Part shown: positions 23,849-36,028 of the stretch, one piece after another
Position numbering within the stretch: position 1 is the stretch's first letter
Layout of the letters: each line of letters opens with the position of its first letter
Source of the DNA: Gaeumannomyces sp. JS-464
Taxonomy: Eukaryota; Ascomycota; Sordariomycetes; Magnaporthales; Magnaporthaceae
Length of the DNA: 64,000 nucleotides
Assembly (NCBI GenBank): GCA_002197995.1
Contig: NGZR01000003.1
Location: 2,170,001-2,234,000, forward strand
Reading direction: 5' to 3'
Program-made: the position numbers and the translations under genes
Notes under the pieces: model-generated
Told to the model about the DNA's origin: nothing
Database searches by the model: none
Seen by the model: only the letters and a program-made list of their open reading frames with translations

Positions 23849-25693
23849 GCGGTGCTGGGCCGGAACCACCGTTCGGGATCCACTGGTCGGCGTCGGACGC
23901 GTCGGCGCCGCTCTTTCCGGGCGCAGGAGGCCAGTAGTGCGGGTGGCGGTGCGCCGAGACGGCGACGATCTGCACGATGGTGCCGTCGGGGACGACGCAC
24001 TCGACCGGCGCGGCGGCGTCGCCGGCGGACACGACCAAGGGCTGGTCGCCCGACGCGTGCTTGGGGATCTGCACGACGGGCGGCATCACGCGCATCGTCT
24101 CGTTGACGACGGCGCCCGGCATGCCCGAAAGCATGGCGCCGACCTGGTCCCACGACGGCCGAGGCCGCTTCTTGCCGTCCTCTGCCGCCCCGGCAACTCC
24201 CGCGATGCGGTCCAGGTCCGCCTGCAGCGCGAGCTGGGCGGATAGGTGGAGGGCCAGGAAGAGGAGAGCAAAGTGCAGCACGTCGCCCGACGTCTCGTGC
24301 CCGGCCAGGATCAAGATGAAGGCGTTGCCGATGATGTCGACGTCCGAGAGGGGCAGCCCGGCGCCGCCTTTTTCGTCGCTGCTGCTGCTCACCTGATGAT
24401 TTCAAAAGGGACTGTATAACGTCTATCCCCTTTCCTCGTCGTTTTTACTCAATGCTCGAGCTCTCGAGCAGCTCCTGTTTCCTTTGGCGCAGGAGCTCAG
24501 TCATGTAGTGCTTATATGTGGCGTCTGCGGTGGATGCGGTCTTGGCCCAGCTAAAGGGGAGGCGTCCTGTTTTGTAACAGTTGACGTTGATTAGCGCACC
24601 CCGCCCTGGTTACATACCCGCGTGCCCCCCAAGAAGCAGAAAAAGGAAGGCTCACGTAGCATCCAGTTTGGAAATATCGCCAGCGGCAGGATATGTTCTA
24701 GTACGGCCTCTAGAGACCTAGGGAACGTCATGGTGTGCCCGCTCCCGGGCACAACGGTCGTATACTGGAGCATCTTGGGGTCGGCATCCTTGGCGGGTGG
24801 CTCGCCCGGCCAGGGGAAGCGCATTCCGAAACCGACAGACCCGACGATGTTGAGGGCCAGCGTCATGGTGTCTCTAGCCGGGTCTTGGACCGTCGCGGTG
24901 ACCACGTCGTGGCTGTCGTCGCCGTTGGTGTTGTTGCCCCAGTGCCGAACCATGGCCTGAGTCTGGCGGATGGCCTCGCCAAAGGCCCGGGTCACCAGCT
25001 TCTCGTTGAAGATGATGCTCGTGGCGCGGCGGTGCATGCGCCAAACGGCGCCCTCGGTGGTGACCACATTGTCACCGTACCGGGCGATAAGCTGGTACAA
25101 GTAGGTCGGCTTCGTGAAATCTTCCCGCCGGCTAGTGACTCGCTGGATCACGTCTGGACTACGCGTGTACAAGGCGATGGTGCCCGGCGACACGACCAGG
25201 AAGCAGTCGCCTAGCATATCCCAGGGCCTTTGCCCGCCGTGATATGCCCAGTCCCTCTTCGTGATGCTGATTTCGGTCCAGTTCGTGTTGGTTAGAGGTA
25301 TCTGGCATTGTAAAGAATGGTAGTGACTCCGGGGAGGGCCATGACACCTACAAGAGCCAGTTGTCCCACCACGAGGCCGGCATGAGCGCCTTCATGATGG
25401 GCAGGACCAGTTTCTGGACCTCGTACCAAACATTGTTATCGGGGCAGCAGACTTGGAGAGGGAAAAGCAGAAGAGATAATTAGAACGCACTCCATGTATT
25501 GATGCGCAATTTCCAGCTCAATCGTCCGTCCCACTAGTTTGCTCTCTCGCAGATGGCACTTACAGACGACCAGATAGCGCAAATTCGTCTTTTTTGCTTT
25601 CGCAATGTTGGCCAGCAGCCCCGAGATAGTGGCAAAGACCCAGTACAAGGCCAAACCGGCCGCAGCCAGCACGAGGATGGCCATTGTGTCCAA
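23509..25693 (-). CDS. Cytochrome P450 monooxygenase
   Basis: Five exons on the minus strand: 25693-25564, 25451-25352, 25266-24656, 24566-24449 and 24384-23509; the last acceptor is the least certain. The N-terminal anchor is MDTMAILVLAAAGLALYWVF. The C-helix reads VWRMHRR, the I-helix oxygen-binding motif is AGHETS, the K-helix ExxR motif is ETMR, and the heme loop is FSDGARSCLG with its Cys ligand. These are the diagnostic P450 residues, so it should be an ER-bound class II monooxygenase using a P450 reductase. Family number and substrate are not assignable by eye. One base appears missing at about 23881 (TGGATCCC where TGGGATCCC gives the expected DPERWFRP). Just after it is an unusual Ala/Thr-rich insert encoded by a GCC/GGC triplet tract, so the corrected protein of about 611 residues is long for a P450. 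Confidence 0.92.
23818..23862. repeat. GC-rich triplet repeat inside the P450 gene
   Basis: A run of GGC/GGT triplets on the plus strand. In the P450 reading frame it encodes an Ala tract between the PERWFRP segment and the pre-heme region. A triplet tract keeps the frame, so length variation would be tolerated. Confidence 0.7.
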
Positions 25694-26990
25694 TTGTGGG
25701 TTTCTCGCCGGTCAAGGTTTCGATGTCCGCTGGCGCGGGCGGTCTCTATGATCTCTGGCGGCCAAGCTGGCCTTTTTGCTTGTTTTTCCCTCCCGTTTGG
25801 TCTACGTCGGGGCAGCGTTACGCGACAGGCCGGCCAGCCAGGCGAGCGAGCGTGTGTCGATCCATGATCCACACTCTTTCGGCCGGCGAGTTGGAGAAAA
25901 AGACACGAGCGGGAGGGCACGGGGTGGTTAAAAGGGTGGTGTCACCGCCCCATGCCATTGTCTTCCAGGGACCTCCACTTTCATGCCACGCACCGAGTGG
26001 AGAATGAACCGACCATCTGGGACATCCAAGGGGGTCTTCCCATGGATGTGGATAGCGCGCCCACGAGCCGCACCACCCGCCGCGGCCCTAGCCAGAAATG
26101 GTATGTCTCCGGAACGGGGTAGTGTCTTGTTGCAGAGCGAGCTGAGGTGAAGCGAGGGGATTGTCATGTCGCAACGATCTGGCCAATACGGGTCAACTAT
26201 GGCGGTGCGCCATTCAATGGCTTCGGTTCAATCTCAGCGTCGGTCGCACTTGATGCGCGAATCTTGGTCGAGGCTGCATGGTCGGATCGCACGGCTGAAT
26301 GGCAGGGGCTTGACAACGAGCAGCAGGACCTCGGCAACAGCAGGTCGGTCGGCAAGGGGTGAATCAGGCCGAGGCCGAAAGAAGGCTGTGATGCAATTAT
26401 GAGCAGGTAGACAGACACCCAAGTAAACTGCCGTCGTTGGAGCGGAGCGAGCGCGTCTTGGCCACTTGGTCACGACAATTCAGCCATGCTGCAATGCGAC
26501 CATTTTGATACTCTCCTGCGCAGCCGTGATTGGCGACGTCGTATGGTTGTGTGCAAAAGGACGGATGGCTCAATAGATCGGGAGCCTGCCACCCTGCCCA
26601 ATCTGGGTGGCACAACAGCCTGTCCTTTCGTTAGGTGTGGCTCAGGCCGGGCGATCGCACTGGAGTGGCTGGCTCACTCCTTCTGAACTCGGCAGCTCAC
26701 CAAGTTCAGGTGGGCCTTCGATCCACAGTGAGCTTCCCCTCCACGAGCTTCAACCCGTCGGCTTGGCCTTCCACCCTTGCCTAGGCAGGTACCTTAGTCG
26801 GGAACCCGATCGGGAAGGATCCCGTCTACATACTTACTCGCATTAGACTCCATCGTCATCTTCCCGTTCGCCCATAAAGGGAGCCCCAAGAAGCCAAGCC
26901 TCGGCTTCGATTTTGACGACGGCGACCGAAGTGGCGTCGTCATTCTCCACCTCCCGTCTCTTGGTCTCCTGGACATACAACACAGTACAT

Positions 26991-27020
26991 ACCTAAGTAG
27001 GTACCTAGGTAGGTAGGTAC
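26991..27020. repeat. TAGGTACCTAGGTA palindromic short repeat
   Basis: A tract built from AGGT/ACCT steps (CCTAAGTAGGTACCTAGG followed by TAGGTAGGTAC). The same motif recurs near 41098, 49953 and 51191. Confidence 0.6.
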
Positions 27021-29384
27021 ACACCTCCATCGCTTGTCCTTGTCCTCGTCGCTCACTCCCTTGCTCCGAGCGCCCAAAAAGCTTGTGCACGGAATGCGCA
27101 TGCAGAACACAAAGAGACGCGATGCCGTCCGCTCGTGCCGCTCTCTGATACGCAGAAGACGAGCATAGCACTTGCATGCATCATGCCTCCTCGACCGTCG
27201 ACGAGCCTCCCTTGCTTCTATTCTCCTTCCCCTCCCGTGTCCGTCCGGCGGGTACGAAAGGCCCCCGGGCCATGGAGGGCGTGGGCGTAGCGGCCAACAG
27301 CAAGGAGCACACACTCTCTCAACTCTCGCAGATCAGCAGTTCGGGTCGTTCGTTCGGAGAGCCCAAAGGAGCGAGTTGGTGGTCAGCGAGTACGAAACAA
27401 GGAACATGGGAGACAAGAAAAAGTAAGAATGAAAAAGAAAAAAAATGAAAAAAAGAGCATCTGATGCCGAAGACCGTGGCCTACCCGAACCTTCTTGCCT
27501 GCACCCCAGCCCTCTTGTTCCTCCTCCCAACGTCGACGGTGACGGTGGCAATTTAGACAGAACTCAACTCTAACATGCCCGCAGCACATCGTCCATGTCG
27601 ACTTGCCGCCCGCCTCCCTCTTGTTCGAGCATCACATGTGCGGTTGCAACAGCCCGCTTTTCCACCCGCCTACTCTATCTTTGTTGCTACCCAACTCGAG
27701 CCTCCCAGACTCTGCCTGAACCGCGGACCCTGGCTCGATTCCGGTCTGGCTGCCACCATAGTTTTCTTGGGCGCACCCCTTTTCCCCATTCGCTCTCTCC
27801 CTTGCTCCCTGTCTACTCTTCCTACATGGCCTCAACCTGGGGCCCCAGAACCGACATGCATGCGGCGGCATCGGCCAGCAGTACCGTGAGGTACGGGTCT
27901 CTCGGTACTCCCAAAAGAAGCGACGCGAAACATGATGCCCTCCCTCCACCGAGTCGGTGAGATGAGGGAATGGAACCCGCGTCCCTCCTCCCAGCCTTGC
28001 TTCCCCCATACCTTTTTAGAGCCTGGAACGGGTTCGGATCGACGATAATGTGTCCCACTGACGGCTCCGCCTTTGGGGTCTTGTTTGCAAGAAAGATGTT
28101 TGAGAAGAGAAGAGATCGGCTTCTTTCAGCTCGTCTGGGATCAGCTCCGTTCCAACCATCGCCCCCAGACGAGTTGCGGAACATAGCCTACACTCCGCCG
28201 TCTGCGTTGCGGCCTCATGGATAAGGAGACGGCTGAGTGTGCACGTTCACCTCTCACTCTTCCTCTCCCTGCACCTCCCTACGAATTCCCGCCACCGCAC
28301 CGTCACCGCCGCCCATGGTGGCGAACGCAGAGGCAAAAGGAGGTTAGATACCAATACTCGGGGCAGGCCTGCTGCCTGCTGTCCTCTGGCTCTCCGCCGT
28401 CGAGGCATTGTCAGTGCGGTGGCGATCGCGTGCGAGGAGCATCTTTACGCGTGATACGATGGGGATGGGTATGTGGCTGCGGCTGCCCGATGGGCAAGGA
28501 CCAGGGGCAGTGGCACCAACGATCGGGGAAAAAAAAGAAACCTAACTTGAGATCAAATAGGAATCGGAAGACCCATCATCCGTCCTCGGTGTTCCCCCAT
28601 CGGACAAGGAAAGGAGGGGGGCAAGGAGGTTAAAAAAGAAGGGATAAAAAAAAAGTCTGTTTCTGGCCATGCCGTTGTGGTTCATCGGAATTCTCGTCAT
28701 TTTGTTTGCGTGTGCCTCGTGCCTCCTTTCGGGCCCCGCCGCCCACTCGCAACCGTCGTCATGGCCAGCTGATACCTGCTCTCCGTTTTCTTCTTCGTCA
28801 ACCGTCACCGATCACCAGCCCCTGATGCCTGCTAGGGGAGGTTGCAAGGCATACCCCTTTTCGTCGACCATCGGCTGGATGCCTGCACGAGTGAGCCGAC
28901 GCCTTTGTACATACACTCCCTCGATCCCTGCCCCCACCGCCCACCCTCTCGAGGCAGCTTGCACTCGTTTTTTTTTTGTTCTTTTAAGCTTTGGTGAGGC
29001 CCAAGGTGTGTGCGTGCGCGTATGTGCTGGCGGTATGTTCTGCTGCTTGGTCCGCATTACGGCAGAGCACGTCTCCCGCTCACCGCCATCAGATTCCCGC
29101 CTCGCCTCCTTCAATGCCTTTGTTCTTTCTTTCTTTTTGCCACTCAACGGCATAATAGAGAAAGGGCCGATATATGATAGGAAAGAGGAGGGGAACAAAG
29201 GGGGAGGGTTTGGGTTTGTTTGGGAGTTTCAGGCCCCGAGTATTCCCGGAGTGTGGGCAGACGGGACTTTTTTTTTTTTTTTTGACGAGCGGCGAGCTTG
29301 GAGGCGACGGCAACTGCTGTTGTCATTGGCGACTTCGGCCCGACCGAGTCCAGAACCGCGCCAGGGTTGAGGCTGTAAATAGAC

Positions 29385-29431
29385 TTGTGTGTGGTGTGGT
29401 GTGGTGTGGTGTGTGGGTGGGTAGGTGGGTG
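29385..29431 (+). repeat. GTGTG pentanucleotide-type simple repeat
   Basis: Repeated GTGTG units run into GGGTGGGTAGGTGGGTGG. This is low-complexity G/T sequence with no coding role seen. Confidence 0.8.
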
Positions 29432-30419
29432 GTCGACCAAACAAAGAGGGGAGCCAGCCAGTCAGCCCATCACATCGAACGAGAGCGTGGCAAGTAGGGC
29501 CAAGTCACCGACGAGAGACGAGATGGCTTGCACATCCCACAGGGACAGGACGTGCCGCCCTCGAGGAGGAGGTTTGCAGAGATGCCTAACTATGGACGGG
29601 CTGGATGGGGTCTTTTTTTGGTGTCGAGCGGCAGACACCCTTGAGAATTTGAAAGGGAGGCCCTGGCAGCGCCATATTGGACTGTCCGTTGAGGAAGAAA
29701 GAGAGAAGTGAAGACAAGGTCGTGAGTACCTTCCCACCATCAGCCAGGGCAAGGCTGGCCGGAGGAGAATATCGGCAAGAAAGGAACCCGGAAGCAAAAA
29801 AAAATGTCGAGATGGAGAAAAAAAGGAAGGACCTGGTAGAAGGTAATATTAGTATAGCCTGGTTGAAACTTGCACCTTTGAACTTTTAACATCACCGGGA
29901 AAATGTGCGCAAACAGGCAAGGCACTGTTGTGCTGGTGAAGAGTCACAGCCGCCGTCCGGCTCTTTTTTTGGCTATCGACCTAAGCCCTCGGTCTAACTA
30001 AACGCCAGTCCCCAATTAGCAAACCCCTCCCCTTTTTCCCATGAAATTGAAACAAGAAACGACGAAAAAAAGACGGGCCCGTTTGCCCCTGGGCGAGATT
30101 GTTGAAAGAAGGGAAAAAAAAAATCATCGTATTTTGAGCATTGCTGCTCCTGCCATTAAAGAAAGGAAAAACGCCAAGGAAATCCACAAATGAAAGAGAG
30201 AAAAAAAAACGAGTGGGGGTAGGATATACAGCGAATGTGAGATCATGAGCGGGCCGAGCAAAACTAGACGCCTGGAAAGAAGAAACTCCTTGCCGCCGCC
30301 GCCGCCGATTCCGTGGTCCCAACCGGAGAGAGAAAAGAAGAAAAAGGAAAAAAAAAAAGGAAAAGGAGCTAATTTGTACATGGGAAGGGAAAGACGTGGT
30401 AAGAAAGAAAAAAAAAAAA

Positions 30420-30470
<51 letters not shown>
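30420..30470 (+). repeat. Uninterrupted 51-base poly-G tract
   Basis: Fifty-one consecutive G flanked by A-rich sequence on both sides. On the minus strand it is a poly-C tract about 210 bases downstream of the stop codon of the regulator-like gene, so it may be transcribed in its 3' untranslated region. Confidence 0.95.
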
Positions 30471-30471
<1 letters not shown>

Positions 30472-30681
30472 GGAAAAAAAGTATCCTTTGGCGGGTTTCA
30501 GGTCTGGGCAGACAGGCCGCAAAACCGTAGAATATGAAGGCCCGGGGGGAGCCGGGACCGGGGACCGGGGACCAACAATAACAACCCTAACCAAACGGCG
30601 GGGGCACCAGCGCCTGCCGCCACACACGCCCTCCAAGCTGAGCTGACCTCAGCCGAGGGGAAGGGGGAATCCAGGGCGGCC

Positions 30682-33600
30682 TTAGCGACGGCCAAAGTCG
30701 TACCGGCCGTTGGGGTTCTGGACGTGGGCCTGGTGCTGATGCTGGCCCATGTCATAGCCGGGATTGTGCTCGCTTCCCGCGCTGGCCTGGGGCTGGGCCT
30801 GGGCCTGGGGGGCCTGCGAGGCCGGCATCATGGGCGCGGCGGGCGCGGCGGCGTGGTTGTGCGGGAGCGACGAGCGCCGCTGCTGCGAGTTTCCGAGGAG
30901 AGCCGGATCCATAGGCGGGCCCGCCGTGAACTGCGGCATGCCGCCGGCGGCACTGGCGCCGGCCCCGAACTGGTAGCTGTTCTGGCCGCCGCCGCAGCCG
31001 CCGCCGCCCATCATACCCGAGTTGGGCCAGGGAGCGCTAACGTGGCGCTGGTGGCTTCTAGCCGCCTGCTGCTGCTGGTGCTGGTGCGCGTTCCGGGCCG
31101 GGTTGGCGCCGTGGTGCTGGTGCTGGTGCTGGTGCTGGTGCGCGCCGTAGCCGCCCCAGCCGTCGTACATGGCGCGCGGCGCGCTCTGCTGCGTGGCCGT
31201 GCTGCTGCCGTATGTGCTGGTGCCGAAGAAGCCCGGCTGCGACTGTTGCTGCTGCTGGGTCTGCGGCTGCGTGTTTCCGTAGGCGGATCCCGCAAAGTAC
31301 GGCGATGGCTGCGGCTGGCCGGCCGCGCTGGTCGGGACCGGGCTGAGCTGGGGCTGTCCCGCAAAGCCCATGCCGCTGCCGTAGGAGCCGGTGTTGGCAG
31401 AGGCCGGGGCACCCCAGGCGCCGGGCTGGACGGCGTAGCTGGGAGCCGGAGCGCGGGCCTGCGGGATGTTGGGCATGTAGTTGTATCCCGTGGCGCTAGA
31501 GCTCATGGGGTTCGCGTACGAACCGAGGTCTTGAGCGGACCGGATAGGGAGTGCCGTGGCGGCTTGCTGCGTCATCCAGGGGCGGCTGAGCTGGCTGTCG
31601 TACTCTGGGCCACGCTGTCGTTTGGAGGGGCTGTCCCAGCCCGGGAACGACGTCATATCTCCGATGTGACCCATTCCTCCGCGCGAAGACTCACTAAGGG
31701 TCGAGCGGTGGCCTTGGTATCCCGCGTAGGGGCCCATTCGCGAACGAGTCGAGGCGCTTCTGAGAGGCTGGCCGGCCGGCGCGGTCCGGCGTTGGGTCTT
31801 GGCGCGAGGCTTGACCTCCTCGGTCCGGTCCGATGTGATGTTCGGAAGAATCTCGACGTCAGGGATCTTCGTGTACACCTTGTTGTGTAGGTCCTCCTTG
31901 AGGCGCCAGGCGATGTTGAGCACCTGCTCTGTCGTGTAGCCGTCGCCTACTTTCTCAATCAGCCATTGCGGCGGCTGCTCAGCCTTGGCATCCTGTTGCA
32001 GGTTAGTAAGCTTCCCATCTTGTCTGCTGCTGCATACCTAGGTATCTCTCCGTGTTTGTCTCTCCAGGGACTTACCTCCATGCCATCCATGCCATCCATG
32101 CCGGCCATTTCATCCTCATCACGGCTGCGCTTCTTGCTCTGCTGCTTTGTCTCCTGCCTCCGCTCCTCACGTTTGCGGAGCTGGATCCTCCAGCTATTGA
32201 CCACGCCGGAGGAGTTGCCGTTGGCGGCATTGTGGTCGCTCCATTTGCGTATCTTGTTGATCTGTCGAATGACGAGGCGCACTTGTGTCAGGGCATAGTT
32301 AGGGCCGAGCCGATAGCGTGCGCGCTGATAATGCTTGCGACAGAAGTGAACCCACGCCAGGTCGGGGATCTGGCGGGTGCACAGCTTGTTGCGGCCAAAG
32401 ATGTGCGAGACGGCCTTCCTCAGCTGGGATCCAGTGTCGCAGGGTACGTTGCCCCAAAGGCAGCGAGAGGGCTTGTCATCCTCGTAGTCGGATGCATCGC
32501 ACAGCGCATCATCGTTCATGGCGCGGACGGCAGTATCGTTCGCGTCATCTGTACCATCGTTCCAGTCCTCGACATGGCCCGACGAAACTCCAGCGTTGCC
32601 ATGAGAAGCCTGCTCAGTCTGGATGCCCGACCCCGAAGGGTCGTCGCCATAAGCGTCATCCTCCTCGAGCGAGGGGGCGACGAGGCTGATGATCACCCAT
32701 GGTGAATGATTGCTGGTAGAAACCTGCGGGGGAGTAGGGAGGCTCTACGATCGGAGCTGCGAACCCGACGGGCGGTTGGTATCTTGTCCTGACTGTCGAC
32801 GGAAAATCCGGTGCTGAAACCCGCCCTCTTATGACCAGGCTGATAGCCTGCACCAAAAGGGTCGATAGATCGTCTGTACCGGGAAAGGATAGAATTAGAT
32901 GATGATCAGGAAGATGCGAGCTATTAGGTGCTGTTGTGATTGTGGGTTTGGTAGTGGTAGAGTGTGGGAGGTTGAGAGAGGAAAAGGTGGGAGAAGAGGT
33001 GGGTGGTGTCTTTTTTCTTTCCTTTTTGTGTGTGGTATTTTGCGGTGGGAGGAGAGGTTGCAAAGGTAGAGGGACGGGTCTCAGCAGGATCTGAAAACCA
33101 ACTGGCTTCCAAGAGACGCTGCGCACGAGGAGGGACACGGTGGGCTGGATGCAGACCTGGGCTGGTCGAGCGGGAGATGCTTAGGCAGTGAAGACTAGGC
33201 GTCCATCCGAGAGCAAAAGGAGCAAGTAGGAAGAGCGCTTAAGACTTTGGACCCCAAAGACAAGAGAATCTCGTCCACAACAGTAGACTCCCTAGCCCAG
33301 TGAAGTCTGAACGGTGACTTGCCGTTCCCCAAGAGGTGACTGCGCTTGACGCGATACCCGCTTTGGGAGGGGGTGTAGTGACGCGCGGGCAGAGCCTCAG
33401 GGACAATGTGGATCCCGCGCTCTCCCCCAGCGCAGGGAAGCGAACTGACTGTGGCCTCGACCACTATTCCATGAACAACAATGCTCAGTCACTCACCTTC
33501 CAGACTCCACAACCTGCCCACGAGGCGCCGGGGCGTTGCTCGTGAATAATATGGCGTCCGACGGCGACCTGGCCCTGTCGGAGCGCTGCCGCTCCAAACT

Positions 33601-34404
33601 CGACTCGCTTTCACTCGAGTGGTTTGTACCCGAGTCTCCCTGCACCTCGAGCGCCCCGTTGTTCATACTGTACGGCGAGAGCGGTTGCTGGAGACGACCG
33701 TCCATCATGCCCCCACCCATCCCGCCGTTGACCATGCCACCGCCGCCGAGCATCCCGTCGTCGTTTCCAAGCCCCGACCTCATCACGGTGTCGCCGCCAT
33801 GGATGACGCTGCTGCCGCTGCTGTTGATGCCAGCGCCGCTGCCGTTGTGCAGGCTCTGCCTCTCCGTCTCGTCCGACATCTTGGCCTCGAGCGAGGAGAA
33901 GTCGGTGATCAGGCTGGTCATGGGCTGGAACTCGCTGACTGTTGACAGCGACGATATCCTCGAGTGTGAGCCCGAGTTGTTGGACGACGTTGTCGTGTAC
34001 GAGCTCAAGCTGCTGCGGCTGTCTGAGAACTTGTGCTTGGGTGATGACGGGCTGTTGGCGTCAGGGTGGTGCTCGCCCGGCGGCGACTCGCCGTACAGAA
34101 CCGGCTTGGCCGTCAGGGGCGTCCGGATCATCTTGGTGTCCAGAGTCAGCGGCAGCGAGTAGCCGCCGGCGTCCCACGGCGTCCTGCTCCGGTTAGGTGT
34201 TCTGGATTCGCTGTTGCTCCTAGAGGGAGACTTCTCTGGTGGTGGTGTCGCAACCCCTGTCGAGGTTGCTGTGGTGTTGCTGATAACTGACGGTGTTGGT
34301 GTCAGGTCTAGAGGCTCTCCCCGCGGCCCCAACTGTGCTAGTTGCGCCATCTGGCTCAGCTGGCCCAGCTTCGCGCCTGAGTTCAGCAACGCTGTCACGT
34401 CCAT
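30682..34404 (-). CDS. Fungal regulator-like protein with conserved Cys/His/Arg-rich core (RXE1/ORP1-like, tentative)
   Basis: Three exons: 34404-33497, 32873-32076 and 31992-30682, with a 623-base first intron. The N-terminal exon begins MDVTALLNSGAK and carries RTPWDAGGYSLPL, KHKFSDSRSSLSSYTT and SPSDAILFT. The middle exon carries the core CLWGNVPCDTGSQLRKAVSH, FGRNKLCTRQIP, WVHFCRKHYQRARYR and the helix RIQLRKREERRQE. The last exon starts with WLIEKVGDGYTTEQVLNIAW and PDVEILPNI, then a long Gln/His/Pro-rich tail. From memory this block order is a fungal-only family implicated in transcriptional or developmental control; the RXE1/ORP1 label is tentative. Exon 2 holds two apparent one-base insertions, near 32792 (between SVDSQD and RYQPPVG) and near 32662 (between PLARGG and DDAYGDD). 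Removing both makes every exon phase fit. Nuclear location is inference. Confidence 0.82.
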
Positions 34405-35970
34405 AGTTGTGTGAGATATTATGAAAGTCTGGAGCGGAGGCTCCAGTATCGTCCCGCCTGCGAGTTGTCGAAGAAATAGACGAGTCCGCTAACAACCTTT
34501 TTTGGTGTGCGGAGTCGGAGAAGTAGGAAACCCCCGTTTTTTTTTCGGATCGAGTCCTACCAGCGGTGCCCGTTGCTCTCCCGCCAAGTCGAGTCGTCGT
34601 CGTTGTCGTCGAGGATCTAACAGCCAAGCGCGCGAGAGGCCGCGTACGTGCCCCAGCAGCCAGCTATACTCCTGCGTGTGGCAGGCGCTCTGGTGCTCCC
34701 GTGCCCTTGTACTGTGCTTCTAGAAGCCGTACCGTCGTCGTCGATGTGTGTTTGCTTCTGATGTTGTTGTTGCTGCTGCTGCGGTCGTCGATGCCCGGAC
34801 CTCGATAAGGAGACAAAAGCCAGCCTGTTCCTCCCAGCGCGCGCAGACTAGTTATGCGACCCGGTACCATGCGGGGTTGGGTTCAGGGTGTGCAATGCTC
34901 AGACGATAAGCTCCGAAGTCGCACAGAGTATGTGTGGCCCGGCTGCGAGTGGGCGTCCAAGACAGAACAGAGCACACGTCCAAGGGAGTTTAAAGAGCTT
35001 ATAGGTTGTCTAGGGCAGCGGGTGCGGGTGGGAGATCGGAGGGTCTGTTCTGTGGACCAGGCGAGGAAGAGGAGACGGATGGGGGGTGTAATATCAAACT
35101 GGCCCCAGCCGATATGATTATCAGACCTATCGACTGGGTCGACGTTTGAGAGTCGCACTGACAGTCCCGCCCCGGGATTGAAACACGCGAAACACCTCTG
35201 GCGGGATCCAGCGCCGTTGCTTAAGCCGTCCTAAAGGGCGGGTGACAGGCGGCGAACGCGTTGGGGAGCTGCGGTTGGCTATGCTCGCCGCCTCGATGCG
35301 CCGGAATGCGACCGAGCCGGAAGGATGAGAGAAGCTGCAAGACGTCCCGGAAGGCGGTTGAGTTGTCGCACGATATCTTGGGACGGCCCGGTTCGAGGCG
35401 AAGGGGAGGACGGTGTTGGCGTTGTTTATGGCGGCGCCCGTCTATATTCAGCTCGTCCAGTCTCTTGGAGAAGAGATGAAATAATAATCCATAAAAGAGA
35501 AAAAAAGAACAAGAAGAAAGGCAAAAGAAAATATGGGCCAGGGGTGGAGGGGCGAAAGATCGGGAGACAAGGGCCAGCCGGAAAGGATGCTGTCTCAAAG
35601 ACCGAACATCGACGCCTGGTCGGTGTCGGCACGGTTTGAACCCAATCGTCGATGGTAGAAGCCGGACCCCTGTGGCCGGCCGGGGTGGTGCAAGGGAAGG
35701 AGGTTTTGGCGTCCTGCTATCACAAGGAGGGCCCGCCGATCCGAGGAAGCGAAGGCGACGAGACTGATGGACTAATAGGAGACAAGAGGGGAGAGGAAAG
35801 TAAGAAGAGGAAACGAAAAGTTAGGACGAGATGGGACAGCCAGAAAGGAGAAGCCGGGAGGTCGTGATAGGGCTGTGCACCGTCTCAGGGGAGGGGAGGG
35901 AACGGCATGTCAGGGAGAACCCACACGCAGACCGACATGCACACGCGGGCGTGCTCGCACATGGACTTCG

Positions 35971-36028
35971 TACACACATACACACATACACACACACACA
36001 CACACACACGCATACAGACACACACACC
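35971..36028. repeat. (CA)n microsatellite
   Basis: An interrupted CA dinucleotide tract with ACACATAC variants. No coding role was seen. Confidence 0.9.

Larger units (their letters stand above)
25694..30681. other. Intergenic region between two minus-strand genes
   Basis: About 5 kb without a supportable gene. It holds the P450 promoter at the left end and, at the right end, the probable 3' untranslated region of the regulator-like gene. Simple sequence is frequent: purine-rich stretches at 29700-30420, GTGTG repeats near 29390 and a 51-base G run at 30420. Open frames are short, overlapping and featureless. Confidence 0.4.

Noticed and set aside
13122..25693. A secondary-metabolite cluster formed by the MFS transporter and P450
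   Set aside because: They are separated by two unrelated conserved genes, no backbone synthase is present, and orientation gives no support.
30724..31890. Plus-strand open frame of 388 codons
   Set aside because: Antisense to the Gln/His-rich exon of the regulator-like gene; the Leu/Val/Arg mixture is the mirror of CAG/CAC repeats.
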